Positions 21,189 through 35,700 of a stretch of 64,000 bases of DNA are shown here, piece by piece. The position numbers and the translations under genes were made by a program. The DNA is from Pectinophora gossypiella (taxonomy: Eukaryota > Arthropoda > Insecta > Lepidoptera > Gelechiidae): positions 5,387,001 to 5,451,000 of the forward strand of contig NC_065417.1 in NCBI RefSeq assembly GCF_024362695.1, read 5' to 3'. Below the pieces are notes generated by a model that had not been told where the DNA came from, ran no database searches, and was given only the letters and a program-made list of their open reading frames with translations. Each line of letters begins with the position of its first letter. The first letter of the stretch is position 1.

Positions 21189-24100
21189 TTATAACTCGTC
21201 CCTGGCGGGCTGCTCCTCCTCCTCTTCGAACTCGCTCTGTTGGACAAAAAAAAAAAACAATATTAAAAAGAGCAATCGTAAGGTACGACAACTATACGCA
21301 CTGTCCGTACGTACGTGTACGCATGACTCAAATTCGTACGTAAATTCGTATGCATATTTCAGATGTGTATATTTCAATAAAAGTTTTAATCATGAATACC
21401 ATTTTAACAATTTAATTACTAGATAGTATTAAAAATATAACTTCGGTTATTGATAAGTTTATATATCGATGAACGGAATGTGTCTATGCGATTTGTTTGC
21501 TATTTGCGTTACTTAACACGCAAGTCCACAAGTTACAAAGATTGATATCACCTCGTGTGAAATCATTCCAAATCGCAGGGAAAAATAATAGGATTCAAGT
21601 AAGTATCGTAAATCGGGGCTTTCAAGTATATTCTTACGAAATTAGAACAATTGAACTATGACATTATATTGTACACCCAATAGTAGTAAAATATAATCGT
21701 AATATAACCTAGCGTAAAGTATGTCGAATATAAAACTACGCTTTCGTTCTGGTTATTCATACTTTAAACAGTTTATCCACTGCGGCGAATTACATTAAGG
21801 TTACCCGTTTCAGTTTTTATTACATGATAGAAGTGAGTCATAATAATAAACATGATTACTTTTCTTTTTGTGTAGTGAGCGCAAAAAAAAAAAAACATTT
21901 GTCACCATCTTGGGCCTCAAACCGGGGGAACGCTACATCGGACCCCGGTAGCGGTCTTGTACCAATGAGTTATTAGCCGTTTTCATTAACCTCACCACCT
22001 ATCACTTTGTTCTAACAGACAGTTGGGTGAAGCGTGTGTACAGTCATGAGCAATATTATGTATCCACTTTAGAACCCTGTCGCACTATCATATTTGACAT
22101 TTAATGAGACTTACGGTTTAATTATTCAAAAAAGTTAATGTAACATGATTTCAAAGTGTATACATGTTAGTACTCGTGACCGTACTTAGTTCATCTTGCG
22201 CTGGATGTACCTCTGACTACCCCAATTGGGAGTTCGGAATTTAAGTTATATTCTTGTGTTATTTTCCTTCATAAAAGATTACTCAATGTTATATCAACTA
22301 TAGTAACAAGTGTATAAATAGACACGGACCTCCAACTTTAGATAAATACTGCAATCGACGCAAGGCCACTGTATGATGTGTCATTTGCTCGCGTGTAGTA
22401 CGCGGCGACATCCACGTATGTGTTTGTCGTGTTCACTTTATCACTTTTATCGCATATTGCAAGTATTTTCGAAAGGTGAAAGATGACGTGAAACCTAACG
22501 TGATAGACGTTAAGATTGTCATTTAATTTGTTTTTTTTTTTATAGGCGGCGATAATTCCATGAAGTGTATATTTGTAGGATAACTTTTTCTAGCAACAAA
22601 GTTTTAGATATCAACGCATCGAAGTTCTTATTATGAAATACAACTCTTTTAATGCATGCAAAAGACTAACGAACCGTATAAAAACTATTATAAGTACTTA
22701 CACTTTTATTGTATTATGAAATTTAAACTGGGTTTTTATCATATAGGTAATAATAAGACCGACATTTCTATGACGTCACAGTGTTCTTTTTCATAAAAAA
22801 TCGTAATTTCGTGTTTTGACTTAAAAATAACTGATTTGACTAGTTGATAACTAGCCTATTATGTTGTACCTATTTTTAGCGTTGTAATCCCAACGTGTTT
22901 TGTGAGCCTAGTAAATAAAAAAGAATAGGGTACTGACCACTCCAGGCGCGGCGTCAGTCTCTCCGTCGCTCTCCACGAATTTGGTGAGGCCGGCCAGCGT
23001 CCTCTCTCCGTTGTAGTCGCGCACCTGGGTCAAACCAAACGTTTTCAATAAGCGATATTCAATAAAAAATAGATAAGGTCCAGTTTCTGCTCCTCCCTAC
23101 GTATCAAAGGCATCCACTTGGATCAACAACTGCCTGAGTAGAAACAAATTAGTTATGGCTATGAGGCTAAGATCTGGGCATTTACCATTAAACAAATTTG
23201 CCTACCTGATGAGAAAAACAGAATCTCCAAACTGTACAGAATGTGGGGTAGTGGAGGATGTACTGCACATAATGTTAGAGAACGACAATCATAGGAATAA
23301 TGTTACTCAAATTGTGTGTTGTAGTATTAAGGAGGTTGGAGTATGTAACAGTGTTTTGGCTTTTCCTTTGTCCAGGGAAGCTAAAGCACTATATCGATTA
23401 GTTAGGGTTGGTTTAAAACTGCGATAATTTATCGGCGTTCTATGCTCAACCTGCTATCTTTTTCTGTATGTAGTTGTTACAGAGCGACATAGTCAGTAGT
23501 GACTTTAAAAAAAAAATGTCTCCCCAATACATTCTTTGAACACAAGCACGCATGCGCTCGCCAGTATTATACGCCATCACCATTCTCAACTCTGTACTCG
23601 AAGCTGCCCCCATTGCGGCTTGTCCGCTAGTATGCTTGCATGTTTGTTACATTAATGTAAGAAGACATTTGAAAGTATGACGTCTACGAGTATGATCCGC
23701 TTATGTAAGTGCTCTTCTTCTGCTATAGTGTGGGTTGTGAGGTGGATTACCAACCTCATTCAACCCTGGTGTCAGGGTTACTATTGAGCCACCAAAGGCC
23801 CCTGACATGACTCATGTAACGACTACGTACTTACATCAGTAAATAGTAACCGGGACTAACGGCTTACCGTGCCTTCCGAAGCACGGATCGACTTACTTTC
23901 GGACAATCAGGTGCTCAGCCTGTAATGTCCTAATGAAACTAGGGATCACAAAGTGATTTTTGTGATATGTCCCCTATTACATGGGACTTAAACATAGCTC
24001 ACGAGGAGTGGGTGTATGTAGTAGTCACCTCTGCCGACCCCTTCAGGAATACTAGCGTGATTGTCTTACCTGGTTGTCCTTAGTGTAAAGCTTGATGGTT

Positions 24101-27100
24101 GGGAAGGAGGTGATCTTGGTGTGCTCAAGCTCGTTGGCGGTGGCGTCCATCTTGGCGATGATGACGTCATCGTCAGACTCGAAGTGCTCGCCCAGCTTGT
24201 CGTAGATGGGAGCTAGCTGCTTGCAGTGGCCGCACCTGGTGAAGGAAGGATTTTCATTAATGCATTAATATAATAAGTACCGTCGATCTTCTATCGTGTG
24301 AGTTGTGAGGTGAATTACCAACCTCATCAACCCTGGTGTCAGGGTTATTATTGAGCCGCCAAAGGTCCCTAACGTGGCTCATGTAACGATTACTCACTTA
24401 CATCAGTAAGTAGTAACCGGGACCACCGACCTAACGATGTACCGTCGATAAAGCGCGTCATACAAAAATACGACGAAAACTTGACGCTAACTTAGCTATA
24501 CAGTCATGAGCAATATAATGTACCCACTTTAGGACTCTGTCGCACTAACATATTTGACATTTAGTGAGACTTACAGTTCAATTTGTCAAAAAAGTTAATG
24601 TGACATGGTACCAAAGTGTATATATATACATATTAATGCTCGTGACCGTACATACGTAGCGGTAAATACATACATACATACATAAACTCACGCCTATTTC
24701 CCACCGGGTAAGCAGATTAAAGCGGTAAATAGATTCAATAAAATCGACAAAAAATACGCCAATAGGGTCGGCTTATATATCGCGTCGTGCGTGATTACAG
24801 GTGCCACGCTACGAATACAGGAGACATTGGTGCTTCTTCTCACGTGTGGGTCACAACCCACAATCCACCTCACAAGGTGGATTACCAACCTCATCAACCC
24901 TGGTGTCAGGGTTATTACTGAGCCGCCAAAAGCATGACTTATGTAACGACTACTTACTTACATCAGTAAGTAGTAACCGAGACCAATGGCTTAACGTGCC
25001 TTACGAAGCACGGATCATCTTACTTTCGGACAATCAGGTGATCAGCCTGTAATGTCCTGACCAAACTAGGGATCCCAAAGTATTTTTTGTGATATTTCCC
25101 CACCGGGACCTCCGGATCGTGAGCCTAACGCTCAACCACTGGGCCACGGAGGCCGTTAATAGGCGCTATGCTATGTTAATATACGTGTAAGTAGATGCGA
25201 AACTCGTTCATTAATTCCACCGAAGTTACAAGTTGGCAGTCGAATGCAAATATGTGAATTTCCATAATTTGTGATCATTTTCCGAGCCATTGACTAGCAG
25301 ACAGCGGAGACAGATGTTAGTTTGCGAATGGGTGAACACGACACTGAATACACCCTAACGACCCGCCTACACTTGCGCAAATATTAATTGTATGTCAATA
25401 CGCAGGAGGACGTCCTTTTTAGTTTTCTTTTTTAAGGTGATGTGTTTCAGTCAGCTAGGTAACGCTGCGTCAGTAGATGGCGTTACTTCTGCAGTTTTCG
25501 TATTTTTTTCCATTTATTCGTTTAGTGTTGAGTACTGACCCAGTGAAATGTTAGGTGGCGAAATCTTACATACATTATCTTTAAGTTAAGCTACAATTTT
25601 GAAGTATTTACTGAAGATATCATATTGAAACATTGCATCAAAAGTTGGTGTCATTTCAATTTGTGTACAAACACGAAGCTGTCACACACACATGCGAACT
25701 AGGTTAGCTATTAAAAGAGATGCATAATTTGAAGTCTACTTCTAACTTCTAAATGGCGCATTTGGTAAAGCAGTAGCCGCCATTCTTAAGGTTCACGGTT
25801 CAAACCCAACTGCATGTTTTAATTGTTTTTACTTTTTGTATTTTTTTTTACAATTGAATTTGGCGAACCCGTCTATTTGTTACGGAATTTTCAAAAAGTA
25901 TCACTTTTACCAATAATATTATAATTAAGTATACAATAATTTACTTTGCACTAAAGTACCTTCCGTAATTTCCGTATTTTTTATTTTGTAAAATTCTAAC
26001 AGGCATTAATCGCATCAGTGAACAAGCGGCTAACTAAAAAACTACTGAACGGATTTTCATACGGTTTTCACCAATGAGTAGAGTGATTCATGGGCGTGCT
26101 TTAGGGTTTATAATTTATACAAGTATTTTTTTTTGTATAAAATGGTTCAAAAATGATGATGAAAGTCAAACATAATTATCGTTACAAATATAGCCGACTT
26201 GGAGCTTTCGGCGAAAACGCTGCCTGAGCCCATTGAGATATAACAAAACAACGTATGGTTGAATTGTTCCTTTTTTGTAGGTATACCGAAAAGTCCACAA
26301 TATGTCATAATAATTATATTGTGTATAAAGAATTGTGTATATGTATTGTATGATTTTACAAATAACGATCACAGTACAGTAATAATAAGGTAGATTTTTC
26401 CTAAATTGCGTAGGTTCAAACTTTGTCGCATCGCGTTTGAAAGATGTAATAGCGCTTCAGGACGTCCCGCAAGCACGGCGCTGATGTCGCAGTATCCGCA
26501 TATAATTATTATGACTTGTCATTTAGTTCCAATAAAATCCGCGGGACTTCATACGTATGTCAGTGACAGCTGGTGATAGCATGCGGGACACTTAGCACCT
26601 AATCGAATTCTATGTTGTTTTCGCGCCCAGTCCAGACGACTCACAGCGCATTTCTGGACATATATTTACGCGTGGTGTTTATTGTTAGGTTAGTTAGTTC
26701 AGGTTAGGACGTCTTTTTATAACGAGGACGTTAAAAAAAGACGAGGCTGGGACGTATTGAAGTAGTATTTTCCATATATACGCGGCCTGAAATGGGCTGT
26801 TTCGGGGACCTGAACTGGTTGCTGTCGAACTTATTATCACGTTTTCTTGATTAAAATTCATAAATAAGTCAAATAGAAAATAGAAAAAAGATTTTATTTA
26901 GTTTTAGATCTGTCATGATGTCTGTGATGTTTTTTTTTTTTTTTTTTTTTCTTCTGGCTTCCGCGGCTAGCGATGCGCCAATGACAAATCTTGAGTGATA
27001 AATCGTGAGTTAGTCTTCAATAATAATTATCTTTTCATGTTGTTACTGTGCAGTCGTTAAAAACGAGGAAACTTTTCAATAATAAAATATACCGGATAGG

Positions 27101-30100
27101 AACGGAATTTGGAAAAGGTGAGGATCAGGAGAGGAATAATAATAAAATAATAATAAAAAGAGGAAGTTAAATTTTAATATCATTAGTATTAATAAACATA
27201 CTTAATAAACGATAGACTGAAGGATTATTTGAAGATAAAAGGATCTGGATAGAAGTAGGAAAAGGAATGTGTAAATGTGTAAGTCCCTGAAAAAGTTGAG
27301 CATTATCATATTTAGGACAATTCAGGAAGATGTGATCCACATCCTCCACCTCACCACACTCACATAAAGCACTGTCCACTATATGAAATTTAGCTAGATG
27401 AGCAGACGTACAAACGTGACCTAATCTCATACGAGTCAGGATGCACGATGCCGTCTTGCCCAACAGCAACCGCGAGAACCAGGGTTTTGCAGGAATTTCA
27501 CGTTGGATAGATGCGAAATATTTTCCTTTTGTTTGAGAACTGACAGACCACACTTCCCTCCACGAATCACGTAGATACACTCTGGGTAGAGCAAGAAGGT
27601 CATGAGGGTAGATTTTATAGTAAGCCATATCTCCACAATCAATGGCGTCATTAGCAAGCCTATCAGCCTGTTCGTTTCCACGGATACCCCTATGTCCCGG
27701 AATCCAGGCAAAAATAATCGAAAATCCCTTTGCAGCACACTGAACAATCATGTTTCTGGTTTCTATTATCAATGGACTAATAAGTTTTGTTTTAAATAAA
27801 AATTTAGATAGAGATTGTAGAGCGCTCATTGAGTCTGAAAAGATTATAGTTTTCCTAAGTTTTGCTAAAAGTACATACTCAACCGCTTTATACAGACCAA
27901 AAACTTCACCAGTAAAAACAGAACTCTCAGGAGGTAATTTAATCTTTTGAACTATATCGTATTGTGAGTGATATATGCCAACACCTACTTTATTATCTGT
28001 GGATCGTTTGGACGCATCACTAAAAACATGATGCCAACTGTCAGTGCTATTGTCAAATTCCGTGTCTAGAACGAAATTGAAAACATTGGATGCCTCAAAA
28101 GTTTGTTTAGTTATACCCAAGTTTAAACGAACATCAGGTTTATAAACAAGGGCTTCATAGTTTGAGGTGTAAAGAGGGAAACATATTGAGTTATGAATTG
28201 GCGTATCAATTGACAGTAATTTTTGATAACTATTAATTAAACAAGGAGTGCATTTATGAGTCCAGTAACTTGAGGAGTTGACTTCTTCAGAGAGGATTTT
28301 TAGCTTGGTTAAAAGTGGGTGGTCACCTAGTTGTAAACAACGGTATAAATAACTATCTGAAAGAAACTGCCGCCTCAGTTGTAAAGGGGGTTCAACACAC
28401 TCGACTTGCATTGCATTAATAGGGCTAGTCTTCATTGCGCCCAGAACAATCCTTAAAGCTACCGATTGTATTTTATCTAGTTTATTTAAAGCAGCAGCAC
28501 TACATGGTTCCAGCAAAAAAGATCCATAATCAATCACACTCCTGATTAGTGCATTATAAATGATTCTCAGAGAAGTAGGATGAGCGCCCCACCATACACC
28601 TCTGAGGCATTTAATAATATTAAGATTCCGTTCACATTTAGCCTCAATATAATTGCAATGTGGGATACCAGTAAGTTTGGAATCCAGTATAACTCCTAAA
28701 AATTTACATTGTAAACTTACAGGCATGGGGATATTATCATAAAAAACATTAATTTCAGGGGGAGATCTCATACGAGAAAAAAGCACTACATTGCTTTTGG
28801 AAACGGATAATTCTAAGCCATTATCATTCAGCCAACCCTTCAATATACCAAGAGATGTTGTAAGTGTGTTACATAAATTAGAAACAGATTTACCTGAACA
28901 ATACAATAAAAGATCATCTGCATACTGTAAAATATTAACTGAGTTACTTAAGGAATCCTCTAAATCATAAGTATATACATTATATAGTAAAGGGCTCAGC
29001 ACTGAGCCTTGAGGTAAGCCCTGCCAAACAACTCTAGATATCTGGGACCCATCTAGTGTAACACTTATAGATCTCTCTGACAGCATTCTAATAATAAATG
29101 AAGTGAGCATTTCCGGAACATTTAATGATTTTAATTTCTTATGAAGAATAGAAATAACAACATTATCATAGGCACCTTTAATGTCTAAAAAAGCAGAGAG
29201 GATGGATTCATTTTTTGAAAATGCCAGTCTAATGTCAGTCATAAACAGACTCAAACTATCAGAAGTACTTCTGCCCTTTCTGAAGCCGAACTGACTTTCA
29301 GAGAGCAATCTATTGCTTTCTAAATACCATTCTAGCCTATTTTTGACTAAATGTTCTGCCAATTTGGCCAGTACAGAAGATAAAACAACAGGTCGGTAAG
29401 AAGAAGCGTCAGAAGGAGGTTTCTTTGGTTTTAAGATAGGTATTACTAACTGGGACCTCCATGAGAGAGGAATGTTGCCAGACAACATAATAGAATTTAT
29501 AATATTTAAGAAGTAATTTAAAGTTTTATCACTGCTGTTACAGAAAAAGGAATAGGGTAAGTATACCGTCTTGACCGGGTGACGTGTCAATTAAACTTGT
29601 TAAAATGCCTTTAATTTCAGACATGGAAAAAGGTGAATTTAATCCTGATAAATTATTAGAAATTGAAGTTGGCAAGCACTGAATTTGTAACTCGGGAACT
29701 GAAGAAGGAGCTAGATTATCTAGGAATTGTTCAGCTAGCTCTGAAGATAGAGAGCCTCTAGATGATGGATTAACACCCATCCTGAATCTCCTAACGCTTT
29801 GCCAAACAACAGAAACATTAACATCTGGACAAATATTATTACAGAATCTTCTCCATCCCTCAAACTTCTTCTTTTTCAAAAATTTACGAGTGTCCCGTGC
29901 CACTTGACAGTAAAGCTCATAGTTCACAGATGTCATTAAACAGGAATAAACCCTTTCTGCTTCCCTCCTTCTTTTTATAGCCTCTGTGCACTCGTTGTCC
30001 CACCAAGGTGGACAGGGGATTTTTCTGGAGCCGCCCACTTTAATTGGGAATAAAGCATCTGCAACCTCAATCATGACTTTGACAAGAGCCTCAGAGCAAG

Positions 30101-32682
30101 CCATCTCATTACCCATACAGACAGAAGGGAGGTTTGAAACTTTACTGTCAACTTGCTGACTAAATGCAGACCAATCACTAGGTAATCTATATTTCATACG
30201 GGGAGTAGGTTTCGGAGCTATCATTGGATGTAACGAAGGAAACTTAATAGTTATGGGATGATGGTCACTTCCACAAGTAGAAGGGTGAACTGACCACGAA
30301 AGAATAGAAGCAAGATTAGGCGTGCATATAGAGAGATCTGGAGCACTAGGGCCCTCGTCAGGGCCAGTACGCCGAGTAGGAGTACCATCATTTAAAATAC
30401 AGAGATTGAGAGAATTTAAAATTCGCAACATTTCTTCTCCATAAAAAATATGTCTAGATGAACCTCCCCATGCCGGGTGCTGGCCATTAAAATCACCTAG
30501 TACTAAAAAAGGGCTTGGTATACATTTAAATATATTAGTGAGATCACTATACAAAGCTAAAGTAGGATGAGCAATATATACAGAAACTATACACACATTA
30601 TTTACAGAGATAGCAATGGCTTCAACACCATTATTTACAGGAGGAAGAGATATTTGTTTGTAAGGAACAGAACTATTGATAAGGATGGCAACACCACCAT
30701 GCGCATCACTAGCTCTGTCCTTCCTAAGAATATTAAAACCTGATATTCTAAAAGAATATTCAGGCAAAAGCCATGTCTCTGAGAGACAGACTATTGAAGG
30801 ATTATATTTATTAATTAAAAATATTATTTCAGGTTTTTTATCAGCAGCACTTCTACAATTCCACTGTAGGAGTACCTGATCCATTATTGGGATTGATAGA
30901 CACAGTGTTTTCAATTAGTTGGGCAACGTGGGACGGTATAGAATTGGTGGGAATTAAACTGGATTTAAACAAAAGCTCAATAAGAGACAAAATTAATTTC
31001 GCTATGGGTTGGTTTGATTTATCATTTTCTGAGTTATCATTTTTCAGAGCAGAACCATTTGGTGAAGATAGAGGTATATCATAATCTTTTATTAGAGATG
31101 CATGTGCAGCCCGGTCATACCCAGCCGAAGGCGTAGGAGGAGCACGAGGCTTAAGGAAAACTGTTTTTTTATATGAGCTGGAAGATGGGGACAATCGAGC
31201 TGCTGGGTTAGCAGCCTCATCTTGAGATTGTTTATGTTGCGAAGTTCTAAGAACGTCAGCAAAAGATTTGGAGACAACGGGGTGTAATTTGGAAGCCTCT
31301 AAATATGAGATGCAGTTTTGAGCCATTGACACTTTGATATTTTTTTGTCGGGAAAATTCAGGACAAGCCTTACTAGTGGCAAAATGATAACCAGAACAAA
31401 GACAGCATGATCCATCCTCTTGTTCTACTGAACAAGATTCGGCAGTGTGACCTTGCCCACATTTATAACAGCGAGGCTTGGAGCGGCATTGAGCCTTTGT
31501 ATGACCAAAACGGCAGCAGCTGTAACATTGAATGGTTGGATAAATGTACAAGTCGACAGTCAATGGAGTATAGCACATAAACACACGTTTTGGTAGTACT
31601 TGTCCATCGAAAGTTAAAACAACTGTTTCAGTGTTAGTAAATTCTGGAGACCCATTTATAATTTTTTTACTTTTAATTCTCCTAGCTTTAAGAACTTTCC
31701 CACATCCAATGGGGACACTCACATTATCCAAAATCTCATCCTCAGGCCAGTCAGCAGGGACACCCCTGACAACACCCATCCGTGTGATAATAAAGGTTGG
31801 AATGAAAGCTCTCAAACTATGGCTGGCAAGGCAAGGATTTTCAATAAAAGCGTTAGCATCAGAATATGTGGAAAAGGCCATGGATAGTCTATTTCTGCCG
31901 ATCCGTTTCAAGCTACCGTTCACTATGTTTTTAATCATATTTTTCTTTAGAACGCTGCCAAACTGAATGGGATGCAGTGAAACAGGATCGTCAGGAGTAG
32001 ACTGCTCCTTTTGAATGTGCACCACATAGGGTGCTAGGTCGGAAGAAACATATTTCCTACCAACTTGCTGTTGCTGCTGGGTTTGCTGATTAGTTACTGT
32101 GACTGTTGGTGGTGGAGGTGGAGGATCAGGTATTGTTGATAAAAGAGAATTGTCTTCGTCAGAATTGCAATTGCACTTGTCTACACCCGAAACGTTTTTA
32201 CTATTTTTACTTTTGCGCTTTTTGTTGCAATGTTTGCAAATCTTTCTCAAGGGTCTTACACGTTTTCTGACTTGAGAGGAGCACCCGTCCTCCGTATCCA
32301 TTGACGAAGTATCGTCAACAATAACTTCCATCCCTACATGAGGGACACGATGACGATCCCGGCCGCCACCGGGGTCGTCGGGGGGATCAACCCCCATAGT
32401 AAAAAGAAAAACTCACTTACCACTACACAGCAGCAAGTATTTTAGAAGAATATATATAAATATGAATTAACAGATAAAATAATACAGAAATACTCCACTG
32501 AACCCACACGAAATCAATTAAATTAAATTTTCACTAAAAAACACGACCGCCAATTTCGGAAGTTTCCCGCGCTTTTTTAACTGTGATGTTTGTTTATTAT
32601 ACATAAGAATTTCAAAATTTATCTTATTTTTTTTCCCAAAGGGCAAGGCAAAGGGAACTATGAACATACAGCCATGTCTTGT

Positions 32683-32740
<58 letters not shown>

Positions 32741-35700
32741 CTTGATGATGATTAATGAAATGATGAAACCTAAGCCCCCACCCTCGGAGCAGACTCCTAC
32801 TCCGAACCCCAAACGAAGTAAGCGGCTTGTTGGCGCAAAGCGAAAATAGATAGGTACACTTTGTTTATTGAAGATTCCGATTTAATAATACTATCGGGAA
32901 TGTTTTCCGACTAATGTGATCATTAACCACAAAACACCACTTCGTATTGATTATTTAGATTATTCAATGAAGAAAGCAACCTTCCCGTTCCCGGTCCCAC
33001 CAAAAAGTCCGCGGCAAAGAGAATATAAATAAATCTGTATGTTGGATGGAAAAACAATTAATTATAAATGACTACTATTTAGGCCGGCAAATGCAACAAC
33101 TTCTTTTTTGATTTGGTTTTCCCCGAAGGGTAAGGCAAAGGGAACTATGCCCATACAGCCATTTCATTTTATGTATTGATTTTTTTATTATAATATATGT
33201 CCTCTTTTAAAACACGGTATTTACCCATTATTTAAAAATGTTTAAATAAGATACGTTATTACAAAAATATTTTTCCAATATTCCTTTTCTCAGATTGTAG
33301 TATTTTTAGTTTTTTATTTATATTTATTCTCTTCATACAAAATCTCTTTATAAATTGTCACTGACATTCTATTACACTTGTCAAGTAGTCAAAGCCTTTA
33401 GAAAAAAAAAAAAAAAAAACTATCACGCACACAAACTAACATTGACACCTCTACACGCTCAGCAAATACACTGTAATCTGCACCACTACAAATGTAGAAT
33501 TGATCAAAATTGAGGGTCTGAAATATGGTACTTCTCGTATTCGGACCCTAAATTTTTGTTAGTTTGCGAAAATAATACACCAAAATATTACTATTTATCG
33601 GTTTTACAACAATATTCCTCTATCCGTTTTCCTGTAGCACTGCATCAACTTTTGTATGGAAAACGAATCACCTTAACGTGACTTGTTGCAGCTTTGCCGC
33701 AAATTGCATTAACTACTTGGCCGGACAAATAGGGAGCGCTGACGGATCTAACACGATACAAAGTTTTAGACAACAGGCCTGAGGGTGCCTATGATGATAT
33801 TTCAAAAATTTATCGACCCTATTGAGTCGATAGGAGGTAAGCCTAGCTCAAACGCTAGTGGGGAGCGGAGAGTTGCCGTTCTATACGTAGTATTATTTCT
33901 TATTCTATGACCCCGTACAAGTACGAACAGGTAGCCATACAAGTATGTATGAGTGTTAGTGACACCGAAACAAATACTGAGGGGGATGATTCAGACCATG
34001 ATTCTGAGTTGATATCAAATGGAATTTCATGTCAGAAAATTCATGAAAATTTTAGTGCTTTTTAAATTATTTTCAGTTCCTTACATTTGCGACGGAAAAT
34101 TGCACTTGATATCAACTCAGAATCATGGTCTGAATCATGCCTCAAAGTTTTCGTTACTATGTCACTAACACCCTGTGCTTAATGTACCTCGCTGAGTAAT
34201 AAATTACGATAGATTGCATCATTATTTAATACAATAATCATAACTCTTGTTTCTTCAACTTGTACTCGTTTTTCACTTGTACAAATAAAAGTACCTACAT
34301 TTTTATTGTTTAATGTCATCTTTTCTTTTCCAATTTAATGTTGTCCCTTTTGTCGTCGAGACTTCGGGTGTGTGGTGCTCGGCGGCCAAGGATTTTATTC
34401 GTGTGTTGGGGAGGCGCTTGAGGGACCGCGGTTGTGACCCCCGCGCCGGCTCGTCCCTGGTTCAACAGGTTTCCTTGGCAATAGTGCGCGGTAACGCGGC
34501 CAGTGGGGCACCTTTGAACCAGGTGCGAGAGGGGGCGGTATTTTAGACTGACTTGCAGTGTTTGTGTAATAATTTGATATGTTTTAATTATGCGTAATTT
34601 TAATTTTAAGTGACAAATTATTTAATAAATTCTAGGTATACCTAAAAGAAAAAAAAATGTATACATAGTGATTCTTCTAAAGCGCTTGTTTGATGATCCC
34701 CATTGTTACCACGAGCGTCATTTCCCAATATCTCGGTTGGTTACACGTAGCTACAACAATGGCCTTACAATTGCGTGCCACTAACACAATGTCACCATTA
34801 CACGCGAGTATGACAAATAGTTGTTTGTTTATAAGCCAGATCGTCATAATCATAAGATCCGATTTTCCAGACAAGCATACACTTTTTAGGTCAATATTTC
34901 TAATATGAAGTCTCTAATTAAAAGCACCTTCTCAGAATATCTGTCTGTCCACCCATTTATAGCAATAAGGCCGCCTATTATGCTTATTTTCATTCGTATG
35001 TATATGTTCTGTGTATATGTTTTGTGCAATAAAGAATTATTGAATGATTGATTAGTTTTTTGTTTAGTTCAGCCATATGTGTCGGTCTGCCTTCCCTTGT
35101 AAGATTCACGTCATTCATTTTATTAGCATTTTATAATTTATCTTTGATCCAGTCAAATACTCTATTCCAACAATATTACATACATATGGGTCAAGTTAAT
35201 AACCTTCTTCTTTTTTGAAGTCGGTTAAAAAAAGATAAAGAAAAGAACTCACCAAGGCGCGTAGAACTCGACGAGCACCTTCTTGGTGGTATCGAAGACC
35301 ACATCGTCGAAGTTGGTCGCGACAAGCGTCTTGACGGGCTGCGCGGCCCAGTCGGCGGGGAGCTCCTCACTCAGCAGGTGCTGCTTCAGCTTGCCATCGA
35401 AGAACGATTGTACGAACTCCTGTCAAGGACATTTACAACATTAGTATTATGGTAGAGGTAACCTTCTAATCCAATTTCAAATATTATCTTTTCCTAAACA
35501 TAAGAGCCACACTCTTGCGTTGTAGTGTAGCCACGCCATACCTTTCCGCTTTACAACAAATGGAGTTATTAAACAAATAATGTATTCAGTCAAAGGCGCA
35601 GTCGTTCATCCTAAAATTTCAAAATACTATTCTCATTTGCGGTTGGCAAACGACCGCATGATCAGAAGAGTCTGACACCAAAAATAAACCTGAACCACCC

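Larger units (their letters stand above)
26933..32580 (-). mobile_element. Near-intact non-LTR retrotransposon (I-group, RNase H-bearing)
   Basis: 5.65-kb element with a 5' UTR (about 183 bp), ORF1, an overlapping ORF2, a 3' UTR and a poly(A) tail (T-run 26930-26950 on the plus strand). The 11-bp duplication CTGTGATGTTT is exact at 26922-26932 and 32581-32591, so both ends are defined and the copy looks full length. It lies in PDI intron 7, in the same orientation as PDI. The RNase H domain together with a zinc-knuckle ORF1 points to the I-related clades rather than Jockey or RTE. The exact clade is not assigned. Confidence 0.9.
33170..35250. other. Rest of PDI intron 7 toward exon 7
   Basis: Holds a repeat piece at about 33720-33800 (acaggcctgagggtgcc) that recurs at 59930-59960, a second piece at 33850-33905 related to 61660-61710, a MITE-B unit and a retroelement fragment. 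No host exon is visible between 24235 and 35253. Confidence 0.5.

Noticed and set aside
25753..25812. Possible tRNA gene
   Set aside because: A-box- and B-box-like words are present, but no acceptor stem or anticodon arm can be drawn. Likely a SINE head.
29538..29590. Programmed frameshift in LINE ORF2
   Set aside because: No slippery heptamer or obvious pseudoknot seen at the overlap. A simple indel or assembly error is more likely.
32624..32812. Lysine-rich ORF
   Set aside because: Produced by the 57-nt T-run in a retroposon.
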